A stretch of 64,000 nt of DNA, from assembly GCF_016406085.1 (NCBI RefSeq), contig NZ_JAEHFJ010000008.1, positions 1 to 64,000 of the forward strand, written 5' to 3'. The notes beneath the pieces are model-generated. The model did no database searches. It was not told the DNA's origin and saw only the letters and a list, made by a program, of their open reading frames with translations. The number at the start of each line of letters is the position of its first letter. Within the stretch, counting starts at the first letter, position 1. This DNA is from Aureibaculum flavum (lineage in GTDB: Bacteria; Bacteroidota; Bacteroidia; Flavobacteriales; Flavobacteriaceae). A program made the translations under genes and the position numbers. Below, in pieces: positions 15,932 through 26,300 of this stretch.

Positions 15932-17500
15932 TTACTTGCGTTCTTGAAAGGATGCTATAGCCGCTTCTACACAACGTTCGCCATCCATCGCTGCAGAAAC
16001 GATTCCTCCCGCATAACCACCACCTTCGCCACAAGGAAATAAACCCTCTATTTGTGGATGCTCTAAATTTTCGTTTCTAGGAATTTTAACAGGAGAAGAC
16101 GTTCTCGATTCTACACCTACAACATTAGCTTCTTCGGTATAAAAGCCTTTCATTTTTTCACCAAAAACTTTAAATCCCGTTCGCAATCTACTACCTATAA
16201 TTTTGGGTAATAGTGAATGTAACGTAGCTGATTTTAATCCCGGTTGATAAGATGTTGAATTCAAATCTGTAGATAATTTACCAGTTACAAAATCAGTCAA
16301 TCGTTGTGCGGGTGCCGTTTGTGTTTTTCCACCTGCATTAAATGCTAATTTCTCTAAACTCTTTTGGAATTCCAACCCTTTTAAATCTCCAAATTGATTG
16401 AAATTAGAAATGTCTTTCTCTACATCAATTTCTACAACAATTCCTGAGTTTGCAAACTCATTATTTCGTTTTGAAGGTGACATACCGTTAACTACAACTT
16501 CGCCCATGGCGGTTGCTGCAGGTACAATAAAACCACCTGGACACATGCAAAAAGAATAGACACCACGGTCTTTTACCTGATGTACTAAACTATAAGGTGC
16601 GGCTGGTAAAAGTTCATCTCTTTTACCTTCACAATGGTATTGAATAGAATCAATAATATGTTGAGGATGCTCTACACGAACCCCCATAGCAAATGATTTA
16701 GCTTCTATGGCAATATCTTTTTTATGTAATAAATAGTAAATGTCTCTCGCAGAATGCCCAGTAGCTAAAATAACTGCTTGGGTATCCATTTCAATATTAT
16801 TCTGTAGGCGAATGGCTTTTAGGCTGTTGTTTTTAATGACAAAATCAACAACGCGACTTTCAAAATGAATTTCTCCACCATGTTTTAAAATAACCTCTCT
16901 AATATTTTCTACTATTTTAGGTAGTTTGTTGGTACCTATATGTGGATGTGCATCAATTAGAATTTGCTCCGTTGCTCCATGAAATACAAACTGTTCAAAT
17001 ATCCGTCTTACATTTCCACGTTTTAAACTTCGGGTGTATAATTTGCCATCCGAATAGGTGCCAGCACCACCTTCACCAAAACAGTAATTTGAATCTTCAT
17101 CTACAAAATGGTCTTGGTTAATGGCTTTTAAATCACGTCTTCGTTCTTGTACTTTTTTACCACGTTCTAAAACAATAGGTTTATAACCTAATTCAATACA
17201 ACGTAAGGCGGCAAACATACCAGCGGGACCGAATCCAATAATGTGAATGGGTTTTGCATTAGCAACATCTTTATAATGAAACGCTTTAATTGTAGGCTCA
17301 GGTGCAGGTTCATTGATATACACTGCAACCTTATAATTGGTGATAATTGTGGGCTTACGAGCATCAATAGATTTTCTTAAAATTTTGACACTTTCAATAT
17401 GCTTAACTGCAGTTGATAATTGCTGAGCAGCCTTAATTTTTAGAATGTCTGCAATTTTTTCTTCTTTTAACTTTACCCGGAGCTGTATTTCTTTTACCAT
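15932..17500 (-). CDS. NAD(P)/FAD-dependent oxidoreductase
   Basis: A 522-aa flavoprotein of the large 'FAD-dependent dehydrogenase' family. After an N-terminal alpha/beta region (~1-85, VKEIQLRVKLKEEK...) comes the dinucleotide-binding fold IIGFGPAGMFAALRCIELGYKPIVLERG (~90-118). Further conserved segments are CFGEGGAGTYSDGKLYTR, VILATGHSARDIYYLL, CMCPGGFIVPAAT and GLFPCGEGGGYAGGIVSAAMDG at the C-terminus, typical for the family. Substrate is unknown. ATG 17500 is preferred to an in-frame GTG one codon upstream. It lies 64 bases downstream of the DUF5706 gene and could be read from the same transcript, but it is a common stand-alone core gene. Confidence 0.9.
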   Translation of the reverse strand: MVKEIQLRVKLKEEKIADILKIKAAQQLSTAVKHIESVKILRKSIDARKPTIITNYKVAVYINEPAPEPTIKAFHYKDVANAKPIHIIGFGPAGMFAALRCIELGYKPIVLERGKKVQERRRDLKAINQDHFVDEDSNYCFGEGGAGTYSDGKLYTRSLKRGNVRRIFEQFVFHGATEQILIDAHPHIGTNKLPKIVENIREVILKHGGEIHFESRVVDFVIKNNSLKAIRLQNNIEMDTQAVILATGHSARDIYYLLHKKDIAIEAKSFAMGVRVEHPQHIIDSIQYHCEGKRDELLPAAPYSLVHQVKDRGVYSFCMCPGGFIVPAATAMGEVVVNGMSPSKRNNEFANSGIVVEIDVEKDISNFNQFGDLKGLEFQKSLEKLAFNAGGKTQTAPAQRLTDFVTGKLSTDLNSTSYQPGLKSATLHSLLPKIIGSRLRTGFKVFGEKMKGFYTEEANVVGVESRTSSPVKIPRNENLEHPQIEGLFPCGEGGGYAGGIVSAAMDGERCVEAAIASFQERK

Positions 17501-17564
17501 CACTGCAAAAGTAGTTAAATTCAGAACACAAAATCACGATTAGAATTTATGATTTTAGGAAGAA

Positions 17565-18125
17565 TTATGAAAATACGATTGCGTAGTATGTAATAATAAT
17601 GAATAGAAATACCAATCCTAAGGCTAAAAATCGCAACGCTCTATTTACATTTTTAAATTTTAAGGCAGCAATTTTTGAATTGATATAGACTTGTTGTCCT
17701 AATTGATCAAACAATCGATCTTCATCCTTGCTAATTTCATGAAACAATTTCGAGAACTGTTTAATGTCACCAAATTTGGTAATTACATCACCAAAAAAGA
17801 AAATATTTTTATCAAACTTCGTTTCAATCCTCGGCATAAAGCATCGAATACAGAAGTACACCGAAATAATAGTACATATAAGCCAAAGGCCTAAGAGAAT
17901 ATATAAAAAGGTGTGGTACGTATCTGTACCTGAAACACTTGCAAAGCTTTTATATATAAAATTGAATAAAATTCCATAGAATGAAAGAATTAAACCTGCC
18001 TTAATTTCGGAGGCCTTAATTAAATTAAAAATATAATTGATGCTTCCCCAATAATGATCTACTAAATCATCTGTGTGTTTGTTTTTAATTTGGGGTGGGT
18101 TTTGCTGTGCTTCCGGTATTTCCAT
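17565..18125 (-). CDS. DUF5706 (Pycsar effector-type, PycTM) membrane protein
   Basis: A 186-aa membrane protein of the DUF5706 family, whose members include the transmembrane effectors of Pycsar anti-phage systems. Family features: a soluble N-terminal helix ending YIFNLIKASEIKAG (residues ~31-44), TM1 ~43-60, TM2 ~72-93, then MPRIE just after TM2 and FFFGDV (~109-114), a helix with DRLFDQLGQQVYINSKIAALKFKN, and TM3 ~163-185. The start is ATG 18125 (TTTAGGAAT before it), not the in-frame TTG at 18149. It lies 89 bases downstream of a receiver-cyclase gene on the same strand. In Pycsar, such effectors bind the cyclic nucleotide made by the neighbouring cyclase and disrupt the membrane. Whether this one is toxic or a signalling sensor cannot be told from sequence. 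Confidence 0.85.
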   Translation of the reverse strand: MEIPEAQQNPPQIKNKHTDDLVDHYWGSINYIFNLIKASEIKAGLILSFYGILFNFIYKSFASVSGTDTYHTFLYILLGLWLICTIISVYFCIRCFMPRIETKFDKNIFFFGDVITKFGDIKQFSKLFHEISKDEDRLFDQLGQQVYINSKIAALKFKNVNRALRFLALGLVFLFIIITYYAIVFS

Positions 18126-18214
18126 ATTCCTAAATTGTTTATATTTCAATTGCGATACCTCGCGTTTGGACTACTTAATTTTTTATGCCCTAACTCTTAA
18201 ACTGAACATTTGTT

Positions 18215-19255
18215 TTATTCCAATACTTCATAAATAGTTATTGCCTCCGATTTGTTTTTCACAGTTATACTGCCTAATGATTTGCAAACAAATGATTCTT
18301 TAATGTGCTCATGGCAGGTTTCACAAATAATTATTTGATTTTCCTTGGCAGCATCTTGCAATCGTGCGGCGGTATTAACAGTATCTCCAATAACGGTATA
18401 ATCTAATCTTTTTAAACTTACGGAGCCTATATTCCCAGAAATCATCTCCCCACTTTTTATACCGATAGACACTTTTGGTTTAAATTTAAATGTATCGCCC
18501 ATTTCGGGGAGATTATTTATTTTATTTCGTACCGCTAATGCTGCATCAATGGCTCTGTCTAAATGAAACTCTCCTCTAAAGACCGCCATAATGGCATCGC
18601 CAATGAATTTATCGATATACCCTTCTTGGTTCATTATTTCTTTTACCATCTCATCGAAATAAGAATTAATCATTTTAACTACAGTGTCTGCAGGAGCATT
18701 TTCACTAATTTTTGTAAACCCGCAAATGTCTATAAAAACGACGGTAGCTTCAATAGTTTCATTAGCCATAATCGTATTTTCATACTCACGGCTTCCCATA
18801 AAATTGAGCACATTTTCATCAACATACATTTTTAAAATGTTGTTTTCCTTTATCGCTTGGAGGGTTTCTTTAATGTGTTTTGCGTGTTTTATGGTTTTTT
18901 CCATAGTCAACGTAAGATCCTCAAAATTAATAGGCTTTGTAATAAAATCAAAAGCACCACGGTTCATGGCAACACGTATGTTATCCATATCGCCATAAGC
19001 AGAAACAATAACCGATTTAATGAGTGGACTCGATTCACTCAATTTAGTCAACAAGGTTAAACCATCCATTTCGGGCATGTTAATGTCGCTCAAAACGATA
19101 TCAGTATCAGGATCGGCAATCAATTTTTCAAGAGCGTCTTTACCATTGATTGCAAATAGAAATTCATACTCTTTTTGCCGAATTTGTTTACGGAATTTCT
19201 GTTTAATCAGCGTTTCTAAATCCGGCTCATCGTCTACTACTAGTATTTTTGCCAT
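18215..19255 (-). CDS. Response regulator with class III adenylate cyclase output
   Basis: A 346-aa cytoplasmic protein. Residues ~1-120 form a receiver domain with acidic pocket Asp8/Asp9, phospho-acceptor Asp57 (LSDINMP), Ser85 and Lys107 (TKP). A linker helix (~120-165) leads to a class III nucleotide cyclase domain (~168-346). Catalytic residues are complete: metal ligands Asp176 (FIDICGF) and Asp220 (KFIGDA), adenine-selecting Lys216 and Thr287 (DYTVIGD), and transition-state Asn294 and Arg298 (VNTAAR). The Lys/Thr pair predicts ATP as substrate and cAMP as product. The ATG overlaps the preceding receiver stop by one base (TAATG), so the two are coupled. Phosphorylation by the upstream kinases should control cyclase activity. 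Confidence 0.93.
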   Translation of the reverse strand: MAKILVVDDEPDLETLIKQKFRKQIRQKEYEFLFAINGKDALEKLIADPDTDIVLSDINMPEMDGLTLLTKLSESSPLIKSVIVSAYGDMDNIRVAMNRGAFDFITKPINFEDLTLTMEKTIKHAKHIKETLQAIKENNILKMYVDENVLNFMGSREYENTIMANETIEATVVFIDICGFTKISENAPADTVVKMINSYFDEMVKEIMNQEGYIDKFIGDAIMAVFRGEFHLDRAIDAALAVRNKINNLPEMGDTFKFKPKVSIGIKSGEMISGNIGSVSLKRLDYTVIGDTVNTAARLQDAAKENQIIICETCHEHIKESFVCKSLGSITVKNKSEAITIYEVLE

Positions 19256-19629
19256 TAGATATTATGTATTAGTTTATCTTTTAATAATTTAAAATCAACA
19301 GGTTTGGTTAAAAAGTCGTCTGCTCCTAAACTCTTGGCAGTGTTAAAATTTTCTTCATCACCATACGCGGTTATCATCATTACTACTGGAGGTGGTGCTA
19401 GATATTCCTTTTTAATTTTTTTTAACAATTCCAATCCGCTCATACCAGGCATGTTAATATCTGAAAGAATTAAAACGGCTTCTTGTTTCATACTCTCCAA
19501 TACAGTTAAGGCTTCTTCTCCAGAAAAGGCAAATACGAACTCGAGTTCTCCTTTGCGAATTTCTTTTCTAAAACGTTGTTGAAATAAGGTCTTAACATCG
19601 TGCTCGTCGTCAACTACTAATATTTTCAT
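19255..19629 (-). CDS. Stand-alone response regulator receiver
   Basis: A 124-aa single receiver domain with Asp7/Asp8, phospho-acceptor Asp57 (LSDINMP), Thr87 and Lys109 (TKP). It has no output domain and ends at residue 124, so it works as a phosphate sink, shuttle or allosteric partner. The sequence is clearly related to the receiver of the next gene (both read ILVVDDE...F..Q.RFRKxIR), which suggests duplication. It lies 36 bases after the kinase gene 19666-23346 and is translationally coupled (TAATG) to the receiver-cyclase gene. Confidence 0.92.
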   Translation of the reverse strand: MKILVVDDEHDVKTLFQQRFRKEIRKGELEFVFAFSGEEALTVLESMKQEAVLILSDINMPGMSGLELLKKIKKEYLAPPPVVMMITAYGDEENFNTAKSLGADDFLTKPVDFKLLKDKLIHNI

Positions 19630-19665
19630 AACTTAAAGAATTTTATATTTATTGGGTTAATTGAT

Positions 19666-22600
19666 TTATTTTGGAATACTAATGGTAAAGGTGGTTCCTT
19701 CGCCTTCTTGGCTTTCAACTTTCAGATCGCCACCATGTGATCTTACAATATCGTAGCTCATAGAGAGTCCTAATCCCGTTCCTTGTCCTGAGGGTTTGGT
19801 AGTAAAAAAGGGTTGAAAAATTTTATCTACTATTTCCTTAGGAATTCCTGAACCATTATCTTTTATTTTTATGATAACTTGATCTCCTACTTTTTTGGTG
19901 CTTATCCAAATCGTTGGGTCTTTCACTGTTATCTCAGGTGTTTTTGAGTTTGGGGAGATGGCATGTAATGCATTGGTAATTAAATTCAAAATTACTCTAC
20001 CCATATCTTGACCTGCTACATTAATTAAACCAATAGACTCGTCAAAATCTGTATTTAAGGTAGCGTTAAAAGATTTGTCTTTAGCTCGGAGTCCGTGATA
20101 CGCCAATCGCAAATACTCGTCGGCAATCGCATTGATATTTGTCGGTTCTTTTTCTCCACTGGTATTGCGACTGTGCTTTAACATTCCCTTTACAATAGAA
20201 TCTGCACGCTTGCCATGATGATTAATTTTTTTCTGGTTTTCTTTGATATCATTAGAAATCTCTATCACTTCTTCGTTGTTACCCGCTTTTAATTCTTCTT
20301 GCATCTCATCAATCAGTTCTACATTTATCTCAGAAAAATTATTGACAAAGTTTAATGGATTTTGAATTTCATGGGCTATACCCGCGGTAAGTTCACCCAA
20401 ACTTGCCATTTTTTCAGATTGGATCAATTGTGATTGTGTTGCTTTCAAATCTTCAATGGAAGCTTCCAATTCATTGGTTCTTTCTTTAACTTTTTCTTCC
20501 AAAAATTTATTTTCTCTCTTTAATTTTTTTGCTCTAAAGGCAATATAAATTCTTAAAATACCCACTGCTATTAGCCCAAAAATAAGATAGGCCCACCAGG
20601 TTTGCCACCAAGGTGGACTAATACGGAATGTCATTACGTCTGGTGTTGACCATTGCTTATTAAAACTTCTGGAAGCTACTTTAAATGTATACTCACCAGG
20701 TTCTAAATTATAATAATTTTTTGTTTTTGTTGCGTTTGCGGCGTAGGTCCAATCTAAATCTTCGCCATCCAAAATAAAGCGATAGCTAAGTTGGTTTCTA
20801 TTAAAAACATCGCCACTGGAATAACTAAAGCTTAAACTATTTTGATCAAAAGGCAATACAAGACCAACTGGTATACTATAGGGCTTTTTAATGGAATCCC
20901 ATTTTATATTTTTCATGTTGGTATCGGATGAGGATGCTTTAGAAATAGAGTCATTATCCGCTTTGCTGTCAAACTTTAAATTTTCATCCAATACAAACAT
21001 ATTATTAATATGAACCGTACTTATGGTAGTATCTGGTTTGGGGCCATTGTTCATTATTACAAGTTTGTAAACATTTGCGAGATCAACAACACCGGCCCAA
21101 AACTGTCCATTTTTAAGAAATGTACTAGAGCCTGACAAATAATCATTGGCTTTAAACCCAAAGCCTCCATTATAGTTGTAAAATCCACTATCGTACGTTT
21201 TAACAGACGATTTTTCAATGGGAATTAGTCCATTTGCACTTGCGGCATACATCTTATCGTCTTTTTCAACGATATCATACATTTCGTCAGGTATCAATCC
21301 ATTCTCTTCTTGTAAATTAGTAAGTGTGTTTTCTTCAAAATTTAATATAGCAATACCGTTCAGTGTTGTTACCCATAGTTCGCCTTCTTTTGAAAAGTTG
21401 ACTACACCCACGTTATTATAACAGAGTCCCTCTTTTGTTCCTAAATAGCTAATGGTATTGTTCTTTAAATTCACTTTTGCTAAACCTTTATTTTGCGTTG
21501 GAACCCAAAGTATTTCTTCTGAACCATCATAAACTATTGCAATAGCAAACAACGTTTGTAATATATTAGGGTCTGTTTTAGAGATCAATTTTTTTAAGCT
21601 ATTTTTTTCTATATCGTATTGATACAAACCAGTTGCATTGTATATCATAAACTGATGTTCGTCTAATGCTGCAAACCCAGAAACTCTTAAGTTTAAGTTT
21701 TCATTACCAGCATATTGGGTAATTTTATTATTTTGTCGGTCAAAAATGATAAAACCATACCCATTTTGTATAAAATAAATATCTTTAGAAATTTCTTTTA
21801 AATAATTAATCGAATTAATATCTATACCTTTTATTTGCTCATTCGTTATTTTTTTTATGGTATTCAGTTGTGGGTCAATAATCGAAATACCACCTCTACT
21901 TCCCAGCCATAGTTCTCCTCTAGAGTTTTCTTCTATTTCCCAAACTTCATTATTTAATAATCCATCAGCCGTACTCAAATATTGGGTATTAAGTGTGTAT
22001 TCATTTGTTATAATCACACCTTTATCTGTTGTGGCAATCCATAAAGACCCATCTTTTCTTTTTAGGGTACCAATTCTACTTCCGCTAGCAAACATAAGGC
22101 TGTTCATTGCTATTGTTTTTGACTGCTTTAAATCATGATGTAAAACAAACATTTTATCCTCACCAGCAATCCAATAATTGCCTTGGTCATCTTCTTCTAT
22201 TCTATGGCCTGGTATGTTAAATCCATTTTCTGCTGAGAGCACGTTAATTTTTTTGTCTGTTAACGATACTCGTAACACTTCAGATTCAGGAGTATTGACA
22301 TTCTGAGATTGAGGATTTAATTGACATACCCAAATAGTACCCGTTTTATCTTCTTTAATATCAAAAACCGAGAAATTAGAATTATAATCGGTAGTGCCTT
22401 GTAATTTTTTAAAAGAGGTTCGTTCCTTGTTTAAGACCACCAGTCCGTCCAAATATCCAAGCCATAAATTATTTTCACGGTCCTCTAAAATCGTCATTGC
22501 AGAATTACTTACATTTTCCAATTTTTGCAAATTATTCATCGCTGCATCAATGGTATAAAAAGCATTTGTGTAAGAAGCGATGTACATGGTTCCACTATGG

Positions 22601-23346
22601 TCACATGCTATGTCTACGCCTACAAATTCTGCAATAGAAGGTTTTATTAAATAGGCTATATCTTTTTCAAAATCTAACACATGAATGTCATTATATACAG
22701 TGACTAACCAAAGTCGTCCTAATTGATCAAAAGTCATATCAACAACTCTTGGGTAATTATAGGTAAAAGCATTTTCACCATCGTAGCGTGTTAAGGTAGA
22801 CGCTGTTGATAAGCTGGAGGTGGAGCCCATCCAAATTTCTCCATCTTCTGTTTCTATTATAGAAGTTATTTCATTGGTTATCAAGCCTTCATTTACAGAA
22901 AGTTGTAACAGGTTGTTTTTGGTGCCTTCCATAATTACAGGAGCCTTCATTTTAGTGATGATAGGCTTTTTTATGGTCGATTTTGTTACGGTAAAAGGTA
23001 CAGAATCTAGCTTTAGTTTTTCAGAAGGTACATTGTCCCAATCCAAATCATATTCTTTCATTGGAGTTTTCAATGGTTTAAATTGGTTCAATTCAAACGG
23101 TTTACTGGGTAAGGCGTCAATGTTTAAAGAATAGGATACGGGGGTTGTTAGGGCGTCATTCGTTAGGGTTTCCCATTCAAAGGGTTCTGGGTCTGTAAAT
23201 TTTAAAGGAATCGTTTCAGGAACCTTGTAGTTGCCAACTTTAGTCTCCGTTTCTGATTTGCTATTTTTTTGACAAGAAATAAGAAACAGGCCAAAGACTA
23301 GGCACGTAAGAAAAATATAACGTTTCATTAATAGATTGATTTTCAT
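19666..23346 (-). CDS. Propeller sensor histidine kinase (HK3)
   Basis: A 1226-aa membrane sensor kinase. N-terminus: lipoprotein-type signal (FLISC); translation may instead begin at Met7 (23328), which gives a cleaner MKRYIFL signal. Then: extracytoplasmic Reg_prop propeller repeats (~150-740, for example GEIWMGSTSSL, GELWLGSRGGISI), Y_Y_Y domain (~845-905, LSYRFILDGEDLDW), one TM (~916-936), coiled coil, HisKA with His992 in GIAHEIQNP, and HATPase (NALHAI, DNGSGIP, GTGLGL). There is no receiver or DNA-binding domain, unlike canonical Bacteroides hybrid regulators. The start overlaps the HK2 stop by 4 bases (ATGA). A lipobox plus a later TM is unusual for a kinase. It presumably phosphorylates the two receivers encoded just downstream. 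Confidence 0.92.
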   Translation of the reverse strand: MKINLLMKRYIFLTCLVFGLFLISCQKNSKSETETKVGNYKVPETIPLKFTDPEPFEWETLTNDALTTPVSYSLNIDALPSKPFELNQFKPLKTPMKEYDLDWDNVPSEKLKLDSVPFTVTKSTIKKPIITKMKAPVIMEGTKNNLLQLSVNEGLITNEITSIIETEDGEIWMGSTSSLSTASTLTRYDGENAFTYNYPRVVDMTFDQLGRLWLVTVYNDIHVLDFEKDIAYLIKPSIAEFVGVDIACDHSGTMYIASYTNAFYTIDAAMNNLQKLENVSNSAMTILEDRENNLWLGYLDGLVVLNKERTSFKKLQGTTDYNSNFSVFDIKEDKTGTIWVCQLNPQSQNVNTPESEVLRVSLTDKKINVLSAENGFNIPGHRIEEDDQGNYWIAGEDKMFVLHHDLKQSKTIAMNSLMFASGSRIGTLKRKDGSLWIATTDKGVIITNEYTLNTQYLSTADGLLNNEVWEIEENSRGELWLGSRGGISIIDPQLNTIKKITNEQIKGIDINSINYLKEISKDIYFIQNGYGFIIFDRQNNKITQYAGNENLNLRVSGFAALDEHQFMIYNATGLYQYDIEKNSLKKLISKTDPNILQTLFAIAIVYDGSEEILWVPTQNKGLAKVNLKNNTISYLGTKEGLCYNNVGVVNFSKEGELWVTTLNGIAILNFEENTLTNLQEENGLIPDEMYDIVEKDDKMYAASANGLIPIEKSSVKTYDSGFYNYNGGFGFKANDYLSGSSTFLKNGQFWAGVVDLANVYKLVIMNNGPKPDTTISTVHINNMFVLDENLKFDSKADNDSISKASSSDTNMKNIKWDSIKKPYSIPVGLVLPFDQNSLSFSYSSGDVFNRNQLSYRFILDGEDLDWTYAANATKTKNYYNLEPGEYTFKVASRSFNKQWSTPDVMTFRISPPWWQTWWAYLIFGLIAVGILRIYIAFRAKKLKRENKFLEEKVKERTNELEASIEDLKATQSQLIQSEKMASLGELTAGIAHEIQNPLNFVNNFSEINVELIDEMQEELKAGNNEEVIEISNDIKENQKKINHHGKRADSIVKGMLKHSRNTSGEKEPTNINAIADEYLRLAYHGLRAKDKSFNATLNTDFDESIGLINVAGQDMGRVILNLITNALHAISPNSKTPEITVKDPTIWISTKKVGDQVIIKIKDNGSGIPKEIVDKIFQPFFTTKPSGQGTGLGLSMSYDIVRSHGGDLKVESQEGEGTTFTISIPK

Positions 23347-26300
23347 TTGGATGTGGTTGTTGTATTTGTAAATATAATAGAAAATTTTGTACCTATACCT
23401 TCCTTCGTTTCTACTTTTAGCTCGCCGCCATGGGCTTTAATAATATCATAACTCATGCTCAAACCCAACCCTGTACCTTGTCCTGTGGGTTTTGTAGTAA
23501 AGAAAGGTTGAAAAATTTTATCTATTATTTTTTTTGGAATACCATTACCATTGTCTTCAACTAAGATTTCAATGGTATTAGCTTTCTTTTTTGTACTCAC
23601 AGAAACGGTGGGTTCGTAGTCTTGTATATTCTGTTTTTTACGATCATTTACGGCATAAAAGGCATTGGTTATTAAATTGAGAATCAGACGACCAATATCT
23701 TGTGGAATGACTTTTATTTTTTCCAAACTGGTATCAAAATCTGTTTTCAGTGTAGCGTTAAAACTTTTGTCTTTTGCACGCAATCCATGATAGGCCAGGC
23801 GTAAATATTCGTCCGCCAAGGCATTAATATCTGTAGGTTCTTTTTGTCCACTGTTGCTTCGACTGTGTTGCAACATCCCTTTTACAATGGCATCGGCTCG
23901 TTTACCATGATGGTTTATTTTTTCAAGGTTTTGTTTAATGTCTTTGGCAATGTTTTTCGCTTCTTCTAGGTCTCCGTTATCAAGCTCCTCATTCATTTCA
24001 TCAATCAACTCATTACTTATTTCAGAAAAATTATTGACAAAGTTTAATGGATTTTGGATTTCATGAGCAATACCAGCGGTGAGCTCTCCTAAACTTGCCA
24101 TTTTTTCGGATTGAATCAATTGCGATTGCGTTGCTTTTAACGCGGTATAAGCATCAGCGTTGTCCAGGGCTATGGCAGTATAGGAAGCTAAATTTTGTAA
24201 TAAATTTAAATGATAGTCCGTATATGCATTTTTTTCAAAGCTTTGGATGGTAATCACTCCAAGTACTCGTTTTTTAGAGATCAAAGGTAAATAGATAATG
24301 GATGTAGGCTCTTCTGTCTTAGTCCCGTCATTAAAGACCGTTTCAGGTTCTTTATAGTGTTCAATATAATTTTTATATTCCAGTTGCACATCATTTATAA
24401 AAATGGGCTTTTGGTTTTCTATGCACCATACCGGAAATTGATTTTTGTCGGTAGTATCTCTAAAGTAGACAGGGTAAGCCTTTCCTTTCTCCATAGCCAA
24501 TCGGTATTCTATTTTATGTTTTTCGGGGTGATAAATTCCGACTCCGAAAATGGAGGCATCCGCTAATTCATTGACATGTTCGTATAATTTATGGAATATA
24601 TCGTCTAAATCTAGAGAGGAAGTAATTTTTTTCCCAATTTCACTCAGCATTTCCACATTTCTTTTCCGATCATTCTCTGCCTGTAAAGCTTTGGCATCTG
24701 ATTCTGCAGCCTCAGTTCGGAGTTCCATTTCCCGAATTTGTGAGCGTTGACGTTCTTTCAAGATTAATTTTCTACGTTGAAATCGATGTACAGTAAAAAT
24801 TAGTGATCCTATCAAAATCGCATATATGCCATAGGCCCACCAGGTTTTATACCAAGGAGACTTAATACTTATAAATATTGATTTACCTTCTTCATTCCAA
24901 ACACCATACGCATTGGAGGCACGGATAATAAATTCATAATCACCTGGATCAAGATTGGTGTATGATGCATAATTCCGATTGTCATAAATCCAATCGTTAT
25001 CATACCCTTTGAGTATATGTGCATATTGATTTTTTTTAGGATTGGCATAATGCAAGGCGGCAAATTCAAAACTTAAATTATTCTGATTGTGTGCCATTGT
25101 TATGGTATCTGTGGAGAGTAAATCCTTTTTTAGTGGAGAAGCTTCACCCATATTATAAACCGATTGGTTAGAAATTAAAAGATTAGATAAAATTAAGTTT
25201 GGAGGCACATCATTGGTTTTTATTTTACTAACGGCATTTAAGCCATGTTCGCCACCAAAGTAAAACCTACCTTCAGGGGTCACAGTTGCTACTTGAGATA
25301 GGAATGAATCGCCGCCAAGACCATCTTCTGAACTATAGTTTATAAAAGTAACTTTACCCAATGTTTTACTTGTTACCATTTGTGACAATCCGTTTTGGGT
25401 AGATAACCACATTTCACCATTTTTTCCAATGACTACTGATTCTATTAAATTTGTGGGTAAGCCATCGGATTCATTATAATGTGTAAAAGTTTCAGTTTTT
25501 GGATCTAATTTGTTTAAGCCTGCGTTTGTAGCAATCCAGACAAACCCTTTTTTATCAAGATTAATATCAAATATTGCATTGCTACTTATAGCATTTTCAA
25601 TATTGGGATCAGCAAGGTATGATTTGACCGTATTATCTTTTAAATTAATTTTATTAAGTCCACCAGCATCTGTACCCACCCAAAGAAAGTCATCTGTAAG
25701 TTTCATGGAAAGGATATTGCTACCGGTGATAACTAATTTGTCCGAATCTTTCTTTAAAAGTGTTTCAACCAACGTTTTGTCAGCGGTGTTTAATTGGATA
25801 AGTATTGTGCCATAGAGTTTAGTTTTAGTTGGTGCATCTTCATTCCAAACCCCGAAGCTATGGCTATCGTCGGACCTATACTTAAGTTCGTAATTACCGG
25901 GTTCTAATTCAATTTGCTGTATTTCAATTCTGTTTTTTAGGCCACCACCGGCATATTTAGTATTATTAAAATTATTTGAAATCCATAACGTATCTTTAAC
26001 AGTATTTTCTAAAGAACCAAAATCAGCCATACTACCTATATCCCCTTCGCCTATAGATACTATGAGGTAAGTGCCAGATTTAGTTATTTCAAAGGATTGA
26101 CTAAGATTTTGATTATCTGTTACTTCTAAAAATTTAGCAATGGCTTTATCACTAGTACTCCAGTTATTAATATTTTCTAAAAGTTCGTCAGGATAGGTTT
26201 GTGTGTAGGAACTGGTAATCCGCTTAAACGTGCCTTTTTTAGTGTCAAAATAATTCAGTCCATTACTGGTACCGACCCAAAAGTTATTTTTGGCATCTGT

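Noticed and set aside
15836-16042. 68-codon plus-strand frame at the end of the FAD gene
   Set aside because: It overlaps the well-supported minus-strand oxidoreductase and its product has no protein-like features.
18126-18149. TTG start adding 8 residues to the DUF5706 protein
   Set aside because: The ATG at 18125 has a purine-rich AGGAAT upstream and gives a normal family N-terminus.
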